DNA of 5,566 bases from Nitrospirota bacterium. GTDB taxonomy: Bacteria; Nitrospirota; Nitrospiria; Nitrospirales; UBA8639. The DNA lies in the NCBI GenBank assembly GCA_003235785.1, contig QJYE01000093.1, positions 1-5,566 of the forward strand, given 5' to 3'. The notes beneath the pieces are model-generated. The model made no database searches and was not told the DNA's origin. It was given only the letters and a program-made list of their open reading frames with translations. This document shows positions 5,080 to 5,566 of this stretch, piece after piece (position 1 is the stretch's first letter; every line of letters begins with the position of its first letter). A program made the position numbers and the translations under genes.

Positions 5080-5502
5080 TCAGGAGGTGATATATCGATT
5101 GAGCGATTCAATAAGGTCCTCCTTTTCCTCTATCATTAAGGCCACCAGGTCTCGGAGAGAAACAATCCCAACGAACTCGTTGTCGGTAAAGACCAGAAGA
5201 TGCCGACACCTCTGATTTTTCATCAGATCCAGACAATCGCTGACGGAATCATTCGGACTGACTGTGGCCGAATTGTGTGACATGACCTCTCTGATCCTTA
5301 CCTTTTCGGGGTCTTTCTTCTTCCCAACTACGCTCATCATAAGGTCACGTTCCGTAAAAATACCGGCAATGCCAGAAGAATTCCTGACAACGATGGCTCC
5401 GATGAATTCTTTTGTCATGACGATCGCCGCCTCTAAGGCCGATCTGTCCTCATCAATGCTCGCGACTTTCCTGACAATTTTGGATTCAATCTTCCAGGCC
5501 AT
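5080..5502 (-). CDS. stand-alone CBS-pair (Bateman module) protein
   Basis: This 140-residue protein is built of two CBS domains and nothing else visible. CBS1 spans about 12-65 with GAIVVRNSSGIAGIFTERD (35-53); CBS2 spans about 70-125 with REVMSHNSATVSPND (71-85), CRHLLV (99-104) and GIVSLRDLV (112-120). The TERD and SLRD strings hold the conserved Asp residues (53 and 118) that contact bound adenosine ligand in related domains. The C-terminal tail after 124 is acidic (EEKEDLIESL) and may be helical. The start is firm: AGGAGG lies 8 nt upstream. It is clearly different in sequence from the CBS protein at 4250-4696, so the two are not a recent tandem duplication. It resembles the common bacterial family of small CBS-pair signalling proteins; ligand and target are unknown. 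Its promoter is mostly outside the window. Confidence 0.9.
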   Translation of the reverse strand: MAWKIESKIVRKVASIDEDRSALEAAIVMTKEFIGAIVVRNSSGIAGIFTERDLMMSVVGKKKDPEKVRIREVMSHNSATVSPNDSVSDCLDLMKNQRCRHLLVFTDNEFVGIVSLRDLVALMIEEKEDLIESLNRYITS

Positions 5503-5566
5503 GGTTTGTTCCTCCTTTGGTCATAACGACTTTCTCTCCCTCATTATGAGTAAAGACAATCTTGAC

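Noticed and set aside
5033..5215. 60-codon plus-strand frame overlapping the second CBS gene
   Set aside because: It overlaps the well-supported minus-strand CBS gene and has no domain or ribosome binding site.

Overview
The window carries a minimal-type putA (bifunctional proline catabolism) on the minus strand, split by one in-frame TAA. It is followed by a tiny membrane-peptide gene and two convergent stand-alone CBS-pair proteins. Base composition is moderate (around 50 % G+C by eye), Shine-Dalgarno sites are strong (GGAGG at 7-8 nt), and the genes are compact and bacterial. The PutA has no N-terminal ribbon-helix-helix domain and no C-terminal extension, so it is the short PutA found in many non-enteric Gram-negative bacteria (Geobacter, alphaproteobacteria, Nitrospirota-like lineages). 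I suspect a Nitrospirota-like or related environmental bacterium, but the sequence alone does not settle this.

Layout. 1-584: no convincing gene; a left flank with open frames on both strands and several small inverted repeats. 585-3566 (minus): proline dehydrogenase (PRODH, 404 codons), a TAA codon at 2354-2352, nine sense codons, then an ATG opening the 579-codon P5C dehydrogenase part. All pieces share one frame, and the text after the stop continues the PutA alignment without a gap, so this is one 993-residue PutA interrupted by a single codon. 3567-4028: a regulatory region with a likely putA -10 box on the minus strand, and on the plus strand a structured stretch ending in a strong 15-bp hairpin plus T-run with no plus-strand gene upstream. 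4029-4163 (+): 44-codon membrane peptide with a perfect ribosome binding site. 4250-4696 (+): CBS-pair protein. 4697-5079: convergent intergenic region with a terminator-like hairpin. 5080-5502 (-): second CBS-pair protein. Two 67-bp imperfect direct repeats, exactly 815 bp apart, bracket the small gene and the first CBS gene.

How it works together. An intact PutA oxidises proline to P5C with FAD, and the NAD-dependent half oxidises the product to glutamate. Here the stop falls at the position equivalent to E. coli PutA Tyr540 and separates the PRODH barrel from the paired arginines (E. coli Arg555/Arg556) that bind the proline carboxylate. Terminated PRODH should therefore be inactive, while the P5C dehydrogenase could survive if translation restarts. 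The rest of both halves looks intact, so the stop is recent, a sequence error, or recoded. The CBS proteins are probably small adenosine-nucleotide-sensing modules; their partners are not visible here.
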